Origin: Curtobacterium caseinilyticum
Lineage (GTDB): Bacteria > Actinomycetota > Actinomycetes > Actinomycetales > Microbacteriaceae
Length of the DNA stretch: 64,000 nucleotides
Reading direction: 5' to 3'
Assembly (NCBI RefSeq): GCF_030363035.1
Contig: NZ_JAUCMN010000001.1
Location: forward strand, 62,001 to 126,000
The stretch's first letter is position 1. Each line of letters starts with the position of its first letter. The position numbers and the translations under genes were made by a program. Below the pieces are notes generated by a model that saw nothing but the letters and a program-made list of their open reading frames with translations, was not told the origin of the DNA and did not search any database. Below are positions 1-8,363 of the stretch, piece by piece.

Positions 1-531
1 GACGAACCGGGAGCGGCCGGGGACGCCCTCGCCGACCAGGTCGAGGCCCTGTTCGCCGCGGCAGGGGGCACGGACGTCGAACGGGCGACCGACCCCGCCG
101 ACATCGACCGGCTCTTCACCGCGCGGCGACTCGCCTACCCGGCGCTCGAGCGGCTCGGCCCCGTGCTCACCGAGGACGTCTGCGTCCCGCGGGGTGCCGT
201 CCCGGAGATGCTCCGCCGGATCCAGGCGACCGCGGCGGCGAACGACGTCACCATCGCGAACATCGCGCACGCGGGCGACGGCAACCTGCACCCGCTGATC
301 ATCGCGCCCGAGGACGACCACGCCGCGAAGACCCGCGCGAAGACCGCGTTCGACCAGATCGTCGCCGACAGCCTGGCCCTCGGCGGCACGGTGACGGGGG
401 AGCACGGCGTCGGACTGCTCAAGCTGCCCGGGCTGCGCGAGGAGCTCGGCGAGCGGGTCGTGGCGATGCACCGTGCCGTGAAGGACGCGCTCGACCCGAA
501 GGGCACGCTCAACCCCGGGAAGGCGTTCTGA
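1..531 (+). CDS. FAD-linked oxidase (GlcD/D-lactate dehydrogenase type), C-terminal part
   Basis: The reading frame is open from base 1, so the 5' end lies outside the window and only about 176 C-terminal residues are visible. They match the C-terminal domain of FAD-linked 2-hydroxy acid oxidases such as the glycolate oxidase GlcD and D-lactate dehydrogenases. Two marks of the family are visible: the HAGDGNLHP metal/substrate motif and the GEHGVGLLK stretch, followed by the usual ending in which residues DPKGTLNPGK close the protein. The enzyme would oxidise a 2-hydroxy acid (glycolate or D-lactate) to the keto acid. The stop codon overlaps the start of the next small ORF by one base. The exact substrate cannot be told from this fragment. 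Confidence 0.9.
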   Translation, partial: DEPGAAGDALADQVEALFAAAGGTDVERATDPADIDRLFTARRLAYPALERLGPVLTEDVCVPRGAVPEMLRRIQATAAANDVTIANIAHAGDGNLHPLIIAPEDDHAAKTRAKTAFDQIVADSLALGGTVTGEHGVGLLKLPGLREELGERVVAMHRAVKDALDPKGTLNPGKAF

Positions 532-782
532 TGGCCGGCACGACCGCCTCGACCCTCCGTACTCGTGACGGCGTCACGCTCGCGTACACGGAGCCCGCGG
601 TGGTGCCGTCGACCGTGGTGCTGTGCGACGACTCCGCTGCGGTGCTGCCCGACCCGGTCGCGGACCGGCTCGCCGCGACCGGCTGGACCGTCCAGCGGTT
701 GCCGGGCGTCCACCACGACATGCAGCTCGAGGACCCCGAGCGGGTCTCGCGCGTCGTCGACGACGCGCTCACCCGCGCCTGA
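531..782 (+). CDS. very short alpha/beta-hydrolase-like protein (83 aa)
   Basis: This 83-residue ORF starts on the last base of the preceding stop codon (TGATG), which suggests translational coupling. The N-terminus (RDGVTLAYTE) looks like the first strands of an alpha/beta hydrolase. The C-terminus (GVHHDMQLEDPERVSRVV) looks like the catalytic-His region and last helix of the same fold. The roughly 200 residues between them, including the nucleophile elbow, are absent. It may be an internally deleted remnant or a conserved mini-protein. No catalytic activity can be assigned. It ends shortly before a perfect palindrome at 827-866. Confidence 0.6.
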   Translation: MAGTTASTLRTRDGVTLAYTEPAVVPSTVVLCDDSAAVLPDPVADRLAATGWTVQRLPGVHHDMQLEDPERVSRVVDDALTRA

Positions 783-826
783 GCGGCGGGCCGACCGCAC
801 GCACCGACCGGACGCACCCACGGACG

Positions 827-866
827 GACGGGAGGCGCGGTGCCAGCTGGCACCGCGCCTCCCGTC
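827..866. repeat. perfect 40-bp palindrome, GGGAGGC hairpin family copy A
   Basis: The two 20-base arms (827-846 and 847-866) are exact reverse complements with no loop. The left arm begins GACGGGAGGCGCGGTGCC. It lies between the ends of two convergent genes (stop at 782 on plus, stop at 892 on minus), a natural place for a bidirectional terminator. The arm sequence recurs at 5720, 8217, 31241, 49564 and 50395. Confidence 0.85.
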
Positions 867-891
867 GGTCACCGGTCCCGTCGTGACCCGG

Positions 892-1734
892 TCAGTCCCA
901 GATCGAGATCCAGTCGATGTCGACGTGGCCGTCGGCCCACCACGGCACGTCGTTCAGGATGGACGTCTCGGCCTGCAGTGTCACCCGCATCGGGTCGTTC
1001 GGCACCGCGGAGTGCGTCACCGACACCAGCGTGTCGTCCCAGTAGAAGCGGACCACGCCGTGGTCCCACTCGGTCGTCGCGACGTGGTAGCCGTCGCTCT
1101 GCTCCGAGTCCGTGTGCCGCTGCACGCTGGAGTCGAAGCGCATGCCGTTCTCCGTCCACGTGCCGGGGATGGCCGACGCCGGGCGCACCGTGCTGCCGAG
1201 GTCACCCTCGGGCCAGTCGATCTCGCCCTTGTTCCAGTCGTCGTCGACCGGCCAGAGCATGCCGACGAACTTGTAGCCCGGCGTGTCCGTGGTCTTGTAC
1301 CGGATGGAGACACGGCCGGTGTCGTGCGGTGCGTAGCCGTCCGGCAGCACGGTGGCGACGAGCGGCTGCCCGTCCTCCGAGTGCAGCCAGAAGTCGAGGT
1401 TGCCGTCCTCGACGCTGAGCACGCGGTCCGGGTCGTACCAGCCGCGCCCGCTCGTGTCCGAGTAGCCGGAGTAGGCCCCCATCTCCGGGTACTCGTCGAG
1501 GACGCTGCCGAGCCGGGCGTCCCGGGTGAAGTCCTCGGCGTACGACTGCTTCCACGTGCGACCGTTCGAGTACAGGTCGCCCTGCGGCATCGCGGTGCCG
1601 GTGTCCGTCGCCGCTTCCGAGGGGGCAGCGTGCTGGCTCATGCCGATGACGAGCGCTCCGGCCGCTGCGAACGCGACGCCGGTCGCGATGCGACGGTTCC
1701 TGCGGCCGCTGGTGTTCGGTGTGTCGGTCTTCAT
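892..1734 (-). CDS. secreted glycoside hydrolase family 16 protein
   Basis: A 280-residue protein with an N-terminal signal peptide: Arg-rich to about residue 15, a hydrophobic core to about 33, and a likely cleavage near SEAA (38-42). The mature part carries the GH16 catalytic signature ExDxxE as EIDWPE, with Glu171 as expected nucleophile, Asp173 and Glu176 as acid/base. The surrounding beta-sandwich pattern (KFVGMLWP before it, VDIDWISIWD at the end) is typical. GH16 enzymes cleave beta-1,3/1,4-glucans, agarans or bacterial exopolysaccharides, and the substrate is not evident here. It is monocistronic, convergent with the preceding genes, and faces 259 bp of non-coding DNA upstream. A (TG)n run sits at its start codon. 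Confidence 0.85.
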   Translation of the reverse strand: MKTDTPNTSGRRNRRIATGVAFAAAGALVIGMSQHAAPSEAATDTGTAMPQGDLYSNGRTWKQSYAEDFTRDARLGSVLDEYPEMGAYSGYSDTSGRGWYDPDRVLSVEDGNLDFWLHSEDGQPLVATVLPDGYAPHDTGRVSIRYKTTDTPGYKFVGMLWPVDDDWNKGEIDWPEGDLGSTVRPASAIPGTWTENGMRFDSSVQRHTDSEQSDGYHVATTEWDHGVVRFYWDDTLVSVTHSAVPNDPMRVTLQAETSILNDVPWWADGHVDIDWISIWD

Positions 1735-1993
1735 GTGTGTGTGTGCGTTCCCTGTCGTGATCCCTGTGCGCGTCCCTCCTGCGGGGCCTCGCGCCGCGGA
1801 ACCGTACCTTCTTCGTGCCCCTCGAACGGGGGGAATCCGAGCGCCAGTACCCCCACCGGGAGCTTCCGAGCAGCGGGGAGCAGCAGAAGGACCCGCTGCG
1901 AGCGGGATCGGGGACCTGTGTGGAGCTTCAGGAAGAGGGCCGCCGGTGGTGCTGGAGTGCAGGCTCGGCGCCGCGCGAACGGAACCGTGGTGG
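1735..1993. other. intergenic region upstream of the GH16 gene
   Basis: The 259 bp contain a short TG repeat next to the GH16 start codon and no gene, RNA or clear hairpin that I can support. The GH16 promoter should lie here, because the upstream MFS gene ends at 1994 on the same strand. Confidence 0.4.
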
Positions 1994-3184
1994 TCAGCGG
2001 CGTCCGTGCGGTGGGACGGCTCCCGGCCGGAGCGCCCGCCAGCTCACGGCGGCCGCGGCCACCGTCGCGGCGGCGAGCACCGCGATCGCACCGGGGAGCG
2101 TCCACGCCGTCGCGACGGCGCCGACCAGCAGGGGCCCGCCGGCGTCGCCGACCTCGCGTCCGAGCTCGGCGTTGCCCATCGTGCGGCCCATGCGCTCGTC
2201 CGGTGTCGATGCGGCCAGGTGCGCGAAAGCGAGCGGGGTCACCGTGCCGAGCATGACCCCGACCGCGAGGGCTGCGACGAACAGCGTCACCGGCCCGGGA
2301 GCAGCTGCGAGCAGGGCGAGGCCGGCCGCGGCGACCAGCAGCCCCGACGCGCTGCCCCCGCGTGTCCCGAGCCGCCCCGAGTCGCGGAGTCGCCCGGCGA
2401 GGGGTTGCAGTGCCGACGAGACCACCGCGATCGCGCCGATGGCGACGGCTCCGACCACCGCGGGCAGCTCGAGTCGGACGGCGAGCAGCGGCAGGAAGCC
2501 GACGGCGACGCCGAGCACGCCGGTCGTCGTCGCGAGCAGCGCCGTGGGGACGAGGAACGCGGGATCCGTGGTCTGACGGACCAGGTCGACCACGGTGGTC
2601 CGACGTCGGGGCTGCACGGGGAGGGCGGGCATCGACACGGCGACCCACAGCGCCGCGACGGCGGCGAGGACCGCCAGGACGACGTACAGCGCCTGCAGGC
2701 TGACACCCTGCACGAGCAGGATCCCGAGCACCGGCCCGAGCACGTACCCGATGCTCTTCCACGCGCCGTAGCGGCCGAAGTACCGGCCGAGGCGCTCCCG
2801 ACCCGCGAGGCGCGCGACGGCCGCCGAGGACGCGGGCGAGAACGCCGACGCTGCGGCGCCCTGCCCGAGCCGGGCGAGCGCGAGGACGAGGGCGGTGGGC
2901 TGGACGAGGGCGAGGAGCGATGCCACGGCGAAACCGACCAGGCCGCCGACGATGACGGGCTTCGCGCCGATCCGGTCGCTCAGGGCGCCGAACAGCGGCT
3001 TGAGCACGACCTCGGCCAGGTCGTACAGGGCGAGCACGAGGCCGAGCCCGACGAGCGTCAGACCGAGCTCGTCGGTCTCCGCACCGAGCACGCTCCCGAC
3101 CCCGTGGGCCCCGAACGCGGTGGTGAAGCCGGCGAGGTAGAGGGGCGCGAGGCCCCGGGCGGGCGGCTGGGCGGCAGTCGTCAC
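1994..3184 (-). CDS. MFS transporter
   Basis: A 396-residue protein starting GTG, with about 12 hydrophobic segments and the MFS loop motif between TM2 and TM3 (GALSDRIGAKPVIVGG). A second half-repeat follows the long central loop near VQPRRRTTVVD. The sequence resembles drug/sugar efflux members of the DHA1 group, but no residue identifies the cargo. It is a single gene on the minus strand, between the GH16 gene and an inositol-monophosphatase family gene that also reads minus. Confidence 0.85.
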   Translation of the reverse strand: MTTAAQPPARGLAPLYLAGFTTAFGAHGVGSVLGAETDELGLTLVGLGLVLALYDLAEVVLKPLFGALSDRIGAKPVIVGGLVGFAVASLLALVQPTALVLALARLGQGAAASAFSPASSAAVARLAGRERLGRYFGRYGAWKSIGYVLGPVLGILLVQGVSLQALYVVLAVLAAVAALWVAVSMPALPVQPRRRTTVVDLVRQTTDPAFLVPTALLATTTGVLGVAVGFLPLLAVRLELPAVVGAVAIGAIAVVSSALQPLAGRLRDSGRLGTRGGSASGLLVAAAGLALLAAAPGPVTLFVAALAVGVMLGTVTPLAFAHLAASTPDERMGRTMGNAELGREVGDAGGPLLVGAVATAWTLPGAIAVLAAATVAAAAVSWRALRPGAVPPHGRR

Positions 3185-3253
3185 GGGACCATCATGTCGG
3201 ACGCGACGGCCGGGTCCGTCCCACGGCGACGGACCGCACGCCCTCGGGAGCGA

Positions 3254-4021
3254 TCAGGCGTCGGGGTCCGACGCGGTCGACAGCAGCGCCGCGGCCTCCG
3301 CGACCGCCGTCGGGGCACCCGCCAGGTGCCAGTCGTGCCCGTTCGCGGTGACGATCGTCGCGGCCCCGCCGGCCCCCTCGACGAGCGCCCGGCCGGGCAG
3401 CCAGTCCCAGTCCGCGCAGTCCGTCTGCACCCAGAGACCGATCCGCCCCGCCGCGACGTCCGCGAGGTCGCACGACCCGGACCCGCTGATGCGGATCGTC
3501 GCGGCGGCGCCGAGCAGCGCGGTCAACGTCGCGGCGGCCTCGCTGCGGAGATGGGACGCGTTGAGGAACGTCGCCACCGCGGTCGTCGCGAGCGGCACGT
3601 CCGGCAGGTCCGGTACCGGCTCGCCGTTGCACGTCGTCCGTTCGTCCGACGCGACCCAGGTCTCGTCCGGCTGGTGCCGACGGACGGCTCCGACGCGCAG
3701 CGCTCCGTCGACGTCGAGTGACACGGCGCTGCACCACGCGGGCAGCCCGGCGACGTAGTTGAACGTGCCGTCGATGGGGTCGACGGTCCAGCGGCGTCCG
3801 GAGGCGGCCTCGGAGCGAGCGCCCTCCTCGCCGAGCACCCCGTCGTCCGGCCGGTGCTCGAGCAGCATCCGTCCGACGAGGGCCTCGGCGGCGCGGTCGG
3901 CCGCTGTGACGAGGTCGGCGGCGGAGGTCTTGCGCTCGGTCTCGGTCCCGTCCCGACGCATCCGCGCGGCCGTCTCGGCGGCGTCGGTCACGAGGGCGGC
4001 GGCGAGGGCGTGGTCGTCCAT
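3254..4021 (-). CDS. inositol monophosphatase family protein
   Basis: A 255-residue protein of the Mg2+-dependent phosphatase family that includes inositol monophosphatase, histidinol-phosphatase HisN and CysQ. The metal site is clear: GEEGA (motif Glu), then WTVDPIDGTFNYVAG, which is the DPxDGTxN signature, and the C-terminal DWDWLPG that replaces the usual WDxAAG. The open frame continues upstream to about 4546, but the family N-terminus begins at the ATG at 4021 (MDDHALAAA), giving normal length. Which phosphate ester it hydrolyses (inositol, histidinol, PAP or sugar) is not decided by the sequence. It is divergent from the small membrane gene at 4158. Confidence 0.85.
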   Translation of the reverse strand: MDDHALAAALVTDAAETAARMRRDGTETERKTSAADLVTAADRAAEALVGRMLLEHRPDDGVLGEEGARSEAASGRRWTVDPIDGTFNYVAGLPAWCSAVSLDVDGALRVGAVRRHQPDETWVASDERTTCNGEPVPDLPDVPLATTAVATFLNASHLRSEAAATLTALLGAAATIRISGSGSCDLADVAAGRIGLWVQTDCADWDWLPGRALVEGAGGAATIVTANGHDWHLAGAPTAVAEAAALLSTASDPDA

Positions 4022-4157
4022 GCGGTCACCGTACCGAGCGGACCGGCCCGGACCGGGCCGGCGCACGAGTGTCGTCGGGAAGTCCCGCAGGGCCGTGAGG
4101 GAGTCGTCAGGACCGCTGTCCGGGGCACGGCCGCGCGCGAGGCTCGACATCGTGGAC

Positions 4158-4712
4158 ATGCACCGAGACCGACCACCACGTCCCGTCGCGCGCACCGGCT
4201 GGCACCCGTGGGGCCGCTGCACCGAGCAGCCGGTCACCCGGAGCCTCTGGAGCGGTCGGACCCTCGAGGTGCACCCGCCTGGTACGACCACCGTGGAGCT
4301 CGTGCTGTTGCGGGCGCTCCAGGTCTGGCGAGGCGCGGGCGCCGTCGCGGCGGTCGGCATCGTCGTCGCGCTCCGCGGGACACCGGTCGCAGGGATCGTC
4401 CTCGCGGCCGTCGTGTACACCGTCGGCCTCGCGGTGCTCGCCCGCCTGACCCGGCGGACGCGGCCCGGGGTCCGGACCCTCACGGTGACCGTCTTCCACG
4501 GGAACGGCCGTCCGGAGGTGCACGGCGACGTCCGCCTGCTCGCCACCTCGCTCGACCTGCTCTGCCTCGCCGACTCGGCGCTCCGCCGTGGTCAGGTCTC
4601 CCGCGTCGAGCACGAGGCGATCTGGGGCCAGGTGTGGTCGGCGATGCCCGCTCGCACACAGCCTGCGCACCGTCCTCGCGCACGGACGACCGGTCGGGCG
4701 GCCCGCTCGTGA
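4158..4712 (+). CDS. small membrane protein of unknown function
   Basis: A 184-residue ORF from ATG 4158 (an in-frame GTG at 4152 is an alternative). Residues about 60-95 form two hydrophobic segments separated by a short turn. Downstream comes a region with VRTLTVTVFHGNGRPEVHGDVRLL and a helical stretch with LLCLADSALRRGQ. The C-terminal 20 residues are Arg-rich and low in complexity, which may be the tail or a sign that the 3' end drifted. I do not recognise the family with certainty. It may belong to a short actinobacterial DUF. Coding bias and length support a real gene. Confidence 0.6.
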   Translation: MHRDRPPRPVARTGWHPWGRCTEQPVTRSLWSGRTLEVHPPGTTTVELVLLRALQVWRGAGAVAAVGIVVALRGTPVAGIVLAAVVYTVGLAVLARLTRRTRPGVRTLTVTVFHGNGRPEVHGDVRLLATSLDLLCLADSALRRGQVSRVEHEAIWGQVWSAMPARTQPAHRPRARTTGRAARS

Positions 4713-4751
4713 GCGGCACGGCGACGGGAACAGCGCCCACGGGCCCGGAAC

Positions 4752-4776
4752 CCGAGGACCCGACCGTGGTCCTCGG
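4752..4776. terminator. hairpin between convergent genes
   Basis: CCGAGGACC at 4752-4760 pairs with GGTCCTCGG at 4768-4776 across a 7-base loop. It lies between the plus-strand gene ending at 4712 and the minus-strand gene ending at 4806. It has no T-tract, as is common for hairpin terminators in high-GC actinobacteria. Confidence 0.55.
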
Positions 4777-4805
4777 CCACGACTGAGTGTCGAGGTCGTG
4801 CGTGG

Positions 4806-5570
4806 TCACCCGACGATCACGGCCGCCGCTCCGGCACTCGCGGTGAGGGTGAGCAGCGCGTAGACCAGGACCACTCCGCCGCTGCGACCGACCAGGACGC
4901 GGAGCCCGCCTGCGAGCGAGACGATCACGAGGGTGGTCCCGAGCTCGAGGACGATCTCGTAGGCGGTCCTCCCGGTCAGCATCGATGTCAGGGTGAGGGG
5001 GAGCACCGCGGTCGCGAGCGCGGCCGAGGCGACTACGCCGACCGTGCTGGCCCTGGCGGACACCTCGGGCGCACCGGCTGTCAGCTTCGTCAGGCGTGGC
5101 TGGAGGACGGCCTGGAACACGACGGCGTGGACGACCGGACCGACGACGAGCAGCACGAGGGCAGCGACGGCCAGCGTGATCGCCGCCTCCTGGCCGGTCT
5201 GGGAGACCGTCGGCACCAGGGTCGGACCACTTCCCGAGACGTCGTCGAGGCCGGCCAGGAGTGACTGCACGGTCCGTGGGACGAGCACGATCCCGAGCGC
5301 GGCGACCGCCTCGCGGAGACCGAACCGCAGACCGACGAGGTCGCGGCGCCGGGGCCGGCCGTGCACCGACACCGCAGCGACGCCCAGCGGCAGCCAGACC
5401 GCCGCGAACCGCAGGATCCCCTGGCCGAGCTGCCCGGCCGTGGTGGGGGTGGACGGCAGGAGCCCGACTGCGCCGGAGCAGGCCACGGCCAGGGCGATGC
5501 CCGCCAGGAGGACGGCGACCTCGCGTCGGAGCCGTGCTGGACCGGGCGCGGCGGAGGCATCGGGGACCAT
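4806..5570 (-). CDS. integral membrane protein, CPBP-like with degenerate motif
   Basis: A 254-residue protein from ATG 5570 (the frame is open further upstream, but a soluble Arg-rich extension is unlikely). It has about 7-8 hydrophobic segments. Residues GPVVHAVVFQAVLQPRLTK align by eye with motif 1 of CPBP/Abi intramembrane proteases (PxxEExxFRGxLxPxL). However, the two catalytic Glu are replaced by His-Ala and the Arg by Gln. It would therefore be an inactive relative, or only a look-alike with similar hydrophobic pattern. It is monocistronic. Function unknown. Confidence 0.6.
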   Translation of the reverse strand: MVPDASAAPGPARLRREVAVLLAGIALAVACSGAVGLLPSTPTTAGQLGQGILRFAAVWLPLGVAAVSVHGRPRRRDLVGLRFGLREAVAALGIVLVPRTVQSLLAGLDDVSGSGPTLVPTVSQTGQEAAITLAVAALVLLVVGPVVHAVVFQAVLQPRLTKLTAGAPEVSARASTVGVVASAALATAVLPLTLTSMLTGRTAYEIVLELGTTLVIVSLAGGLRVLVGRSGGVVLVYALLTLTASAGAAAVIVG

Positions 5571-5719
5571 CGTCACATCGCGAGCGTACGACGGCGGGTG
5601 GCAGCCGGAGAGACCCGCGTTCGGGGCGAGGCGCCGACCTCGGGCCGTCGGCCGGTGCGTTCCGCAGGGCGTGGTGGGGACGACCACGGCCCGGCGGTCC
5701 GTCGTCGTCGCCCACGAGT

Positions 5720-5763
5720 GACCCGGGAGGCACGTGGCGGGCCCGCCGTGTGCCTCCCGGGTC
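5720..5763. repeat. GGGAGGC hairpin family copy B
   Basis: Arms at 5720-5741 and 5742-5763 are complementary except for two adjacent bases. The left arm reads GACCCGGGAGGCACGTGGCG. The hairpin starts 19 bases past the stop codon of the amidase gene (5782, minus strand), so it is likely its terminator. Confidence 0.75.
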
Positions 5764-5781
5764 CGTCCGGTCAGCGTCCGG

Positions 5782-6729
5782 TCACCCGCGACCGCCCTGC
5801 AGCACCGACTTCGGCACCCGGTGCAGTGTCACCGCGCCGATCGCCGCGAACGGGTGCAGCGGGTCCGGGTCGCCCGACCCGGTCGGTCCGCCGAGCTTCG
5901 AGTCGCCGACCGCGCTGAGCACCGCGTACGCGTCCTCGGCGGTCCACCCGTGCTCGTCGACCAGGAACGCGAACGCGTCCTCGTAGCCGCGCCGGACGCT
6001 CTCCTGCACGGGGTCGCCGAGGCCGACGAAGAGCCACTCCTCAGCCGTCTCGATGCGGGGCGCGCGGAGCTCGGGGCCGCCCTGTACCAGGTCGACCGAC
6101 ACGATCGCGGTCCCCTGCGCCTCGATGGCGACGAAGGACGACTCGCCCTCGGCCATGATCGCGTGGACGTCTCCGATGGAGAGCAGGGCGCCGGGGACGC
6201 GGACGGGCAGGTACACGGTCGAGCCGGGGCGGGCCTCGGTCACGTCCATGTTCCCGCCCTCGGCGTACGCGGGCATGATCGTCGAGTTCGTGCCCGACGC
6301 GGGGGCGACGCCGATGCAGCCGATCATCGGCCGCACCGGGAACGCGTGCCGGTCGGTGACGTGCACGACGCCGTCCTCGATCGGGCAGCGGCGGGCAAAG
6401 ACGCCCTCGGGCATGACGTGCTGGAGCGCGCCCGACCCGGGGAGCGACACCGACCAGCCGTGGGTCGTGAGCTGGATGTCGTGGATGTGCACCGCCAGCA
6501 CGTCACCGGGTTCGGCGCCCTCGACCCAGACCGGGCCCGTCACCGGGTTGATCGGTGCCTGCAGCTGCGCCAGGTCGTGGTGCTCGTCGAGCTCGGCGTA
6601 GACGGCGTCCGTCGTCTCGAAGCCGATCGTCTCGCCGGTGCCCGGAGCGATCCGGAGCACGGGCTCCCGGTCGGCGGCGAACCCGGGACGTCCCAGGGTG
6701 TTCGGCAGGAAGTGGTCGGGGGTGGTCAT
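5782..6729 (-). CDS. acetamidase/formamidase family protein
   Basis: A 315-residue FmdA/AmdA family protein. These are cytoplasmic enzymes that hydrolyse formamide or short aliphatic amides to ammonia and acid. Diagnostic stretches seen are AEPGDVLAVHIHDI, FPVRPMIGCIGVAP, GGNMDVTEARPGSTVYLPV and GDVHAIMAEGE, which carry the conserved acidic and His residues of the family. The C-terminal part (EDAFAFLVDEHGWTAEDAYAVLSAVGD) is also standard. The start overlaps the stop of the upstream APC permease by 4 bases (6726-6729), so uptake and hydrolysis are probably co-translated. It is the last gene of the GntR-associated cluster and is followed by hairpin copy B. Confidence 0.88.
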   Translation of the reverse strand: MTTPDHFLPNTLGRPGFAADREPVLRIAPGTGETIGFETTDAVYAELDEHHDLAQLQAPINPVTGPVWVEGAEPGDVLAVHIHDIQLTTHGWSVSLPGSGALQHVMPEGVFARRCPIEDGVVHVTDRHAFPVRPMIGCIGVAPASGTNSTIMPAYAEGGNMDVTEARPGSTVYLPVRVPGALLSIGDVHAIMAEGESSFVAIEAQGTAIVSVDLVQGGPELRAPRIETAEEWLFVGLGDPVQESVRRGYEDAFAFLVDEHGWTAEDAYAVLSAVGDSKLGGPTGSGDPDPLHPFAAIGAVTLHRVPKSVLQGGRG

Positions 6730-8174
6730 CGCTGGCCCTTCTCCGTGGTGGTGGTGTCGAGGCCGCCGACGGACCCCTCGCCCAGTGTGCCCGGCTCCTC
6801 CGAGCCCACCTCGGTGGAACGACCGGTCGAGCGGTAGTAGAGGAACACCGCGGCGCCGACGACGAGCCAGACGATGCCGCCGACCTTCGCCTCGACAGCG
6901 GCGTTGAGGAGCACGTAGCCGATGATCAGGAACCCGATCAGCGGCACGACGAGGTGCAGCAGCCAGTTGCGGGACTTCCCCTTCAGGACGTGGTGCACGA
7001 ACACCGACACGTGCAGGAGCATGAAGCCGAACAGGGCCCCGAAGTTCACCAGCGACGAGATCGTGTCGATCTGCCCGACGAAGAACAGCACGAGGATCGC
7101 GGAGAGCACCGAGACGACGATGATCGCGTTCTGCGGGACGAGCCTGCCGTTGAGCTTGTGCAGGAACGCGGGGAGCTGCCGGTCACGGCTCATCGAGAAG
7201 AGCAGGCGGCTCGTCGCGGCCTGCGCGGCCATGGCGTTCGCGATGCCGACGGCGAGCACGTTGACGGCGAAGAACGCGGTCGCCCAGCCGCTCGACGAGG
7301 CCTGCTCGACGATCGAGAAGAAGGCGTTGCCGGCCTCACCCTCCGGGAACGAGTCGCGTCCTGCGGCGAGGGCCGATGCGAGCCAGGTCTGCAGGACGAA
7401 CAGGAACGCGACGATGACGAGCGCGAGCACCATCGCGAGTCCGGCGCCGCCGCGGCGGCCGGTGGACTCCTCGGACAGCGTCGAGATGCCGTCGAAGCCG
7501 AGGAAGCTCAGCACGGCGATCGACAGGGCGCTCGCGATGAGCGGAGCGGACACCTTCGACGGGTCCCACACCTGGTCGGTGCTGAACGATGCGCCGGGGA
7601 CCGTGCCGCCGGTCAGGGCGACGATGGCGATGACGACGAAGATCGCCACGAAGACGAGTTCGATGAGCAGGAAGATCCGGTTCGCCAGCTTGAGGGACGA
7701 GACCCCGAGCAGGTTGATCACGGTGTTGATCGCGACGAACACGAGCGCCCACAGCCAGCGGGGCGTGCCCGGGAAGATGCCGACCATGCTCTCGGCCGCG
7801 AAGACGTAGAGCAACGTCGGTACGAGCAGGTAGTCGAGCAGGATCGCCCAACCGGCGAAGAACCCGGCGGTGGGGTGGATGCCGCGGCCGACGTAGGAGA
7901 ACACGCTGCCGGCGAGCGGGATGGACTTCGCCATCTGCGCGTAGGCCAGCGCGGTGAAGATCATCGCGACGAGACCGACGACGTAGACGAGCGGCACCAT
8001 GCCGCTCGAGGCGTTGTAGACGGTGCCGAAGATCGCCCACGGGGCGATCGGCACCATGAAGACGAGCCCGTAGACGAGCAGGTCGGTGGTGGACACGGAG
8101 CGCTTGAGCTCCTGCTTGTAGCCGTAGGCCTCGAGCTGCTGCTGTGCGGAGAGCTCGCTGTGCTGCTGCGACAT
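6726..8174 (-). CDS. APC family amino acid/amine permease
   Basis: A 482-residue transporter of the amino acid-polyamine-organocation superfamily with about 12 transmembrane segments. The N-terminal signature (VYGLVFMVPIAPWAIFGTVY) is the helix-breaking substrate region of TM1. FLGFDGISTLSEES, in the sixth segment, is the hallmark GFxxxxxxxEE region. It sits upstream of the amidase with a 4-base overlap and downstream of the hydrolase at 8364. It probably imports the amide or amine that the two enzymes degrade. Similar to YjeH/ethanolamine-type permeases by pattern, but the substrate is inferred only from context. Confidence 0.87.
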   Translation of the reverse strand: MSQQHSELSAQQQLEAYGYKQELKRSVSTTDLLVYGLVFMVPIAPWAIFGTVYNASSGMVPLVYVVGLVAMIFTALAYAQMAKSIPLAGSVFSYVGRGIHPTAGFFAGWAILLDYLLVPTLLYVFAAESMVGIFPGTPRWLWALVFVAINTVINLLGVSSLKLANRIFLLIELVFVAIFVVIAIVALTGGTVPGASFSTDQVWDPSKVSAPLIASALSIAVLSFLGFDGISTLSEESTGRRGGAGLAMVLALVIVAFLFVLQTWLASALAAGRDSFPEGEAGNAFFSIVEQASSSGWATAFFAVNVLAVGIANAMAAQAATSRLLFSMSRDRQLPAFLHKLNGRLVPQNAIIVVSVLSAILVLFFVGQIDTISSLVNFGALFGFMLLHVSVFVHHVLKGKSRNWLLHLVVPLIGFLIIGYVLLNAAVEAKVGGIVWLVVGAAVFLYYRSTGRSTEVGSEEPGTLGEGSVGGLDTTTTEKGQR

Positions 8175-8216
8175 GGCGGTTCCGTTCGGGGAGACGGTGC
8201 GTGGGAAGAGGGAAGG

Positions 8217-8315
8217 ACGGACGGGAGGCGCGTGGCGGGGTGGGCGCGCCGGTCGGGTCCGGTGGGGCGACGGGCGGGAGACGCGTGGCGGGGTGGGTGC
8301 GCGCCTCCCGTCCGT
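8217..8315. repeat. GGGAGGC hairpin family copy C, with internal tandem duplication
   Basis: Outer arms at 8217-8232 and 8300-8315 are perfectly complementary over 16 bases (ACGGACGGGAGGCGCG and its complement). The left half is repeated inside the element: GGGAGGCGCGTGGCGGGGTG near 8223 and GGGAGACGCGTGGCGGGGTG near 8277. It lies between the stop of the hydrolase gene (8364) and the start of the permease gene (8174), inside the presumed operon, so it may attenuate rather than end transcription. Confidence 0.75.
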
Positions 8316-8363
8316 CGGGTGGTCGGCCTGGTGGGCCGGCCGTGCCGGCCGGTGGGTCGGGGC

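Noticed and set aside
565..4546. Long alternative reading frames antisense or out of phase with the GH16, MFS and phosphatase genes
   Set aside because: They are Arg/Pro-rich translations caused by very high GC content; the opposite frames have recognisable domains.
4709..4786. A 25-residue ORF overlapping the stop of the gene at 4158 (GTGA)
   Set aside because: Too short, includes the terminator hairpin, and has no ribosome site. The end of the overlapping gene is uncertain, so it remains only a possibility.
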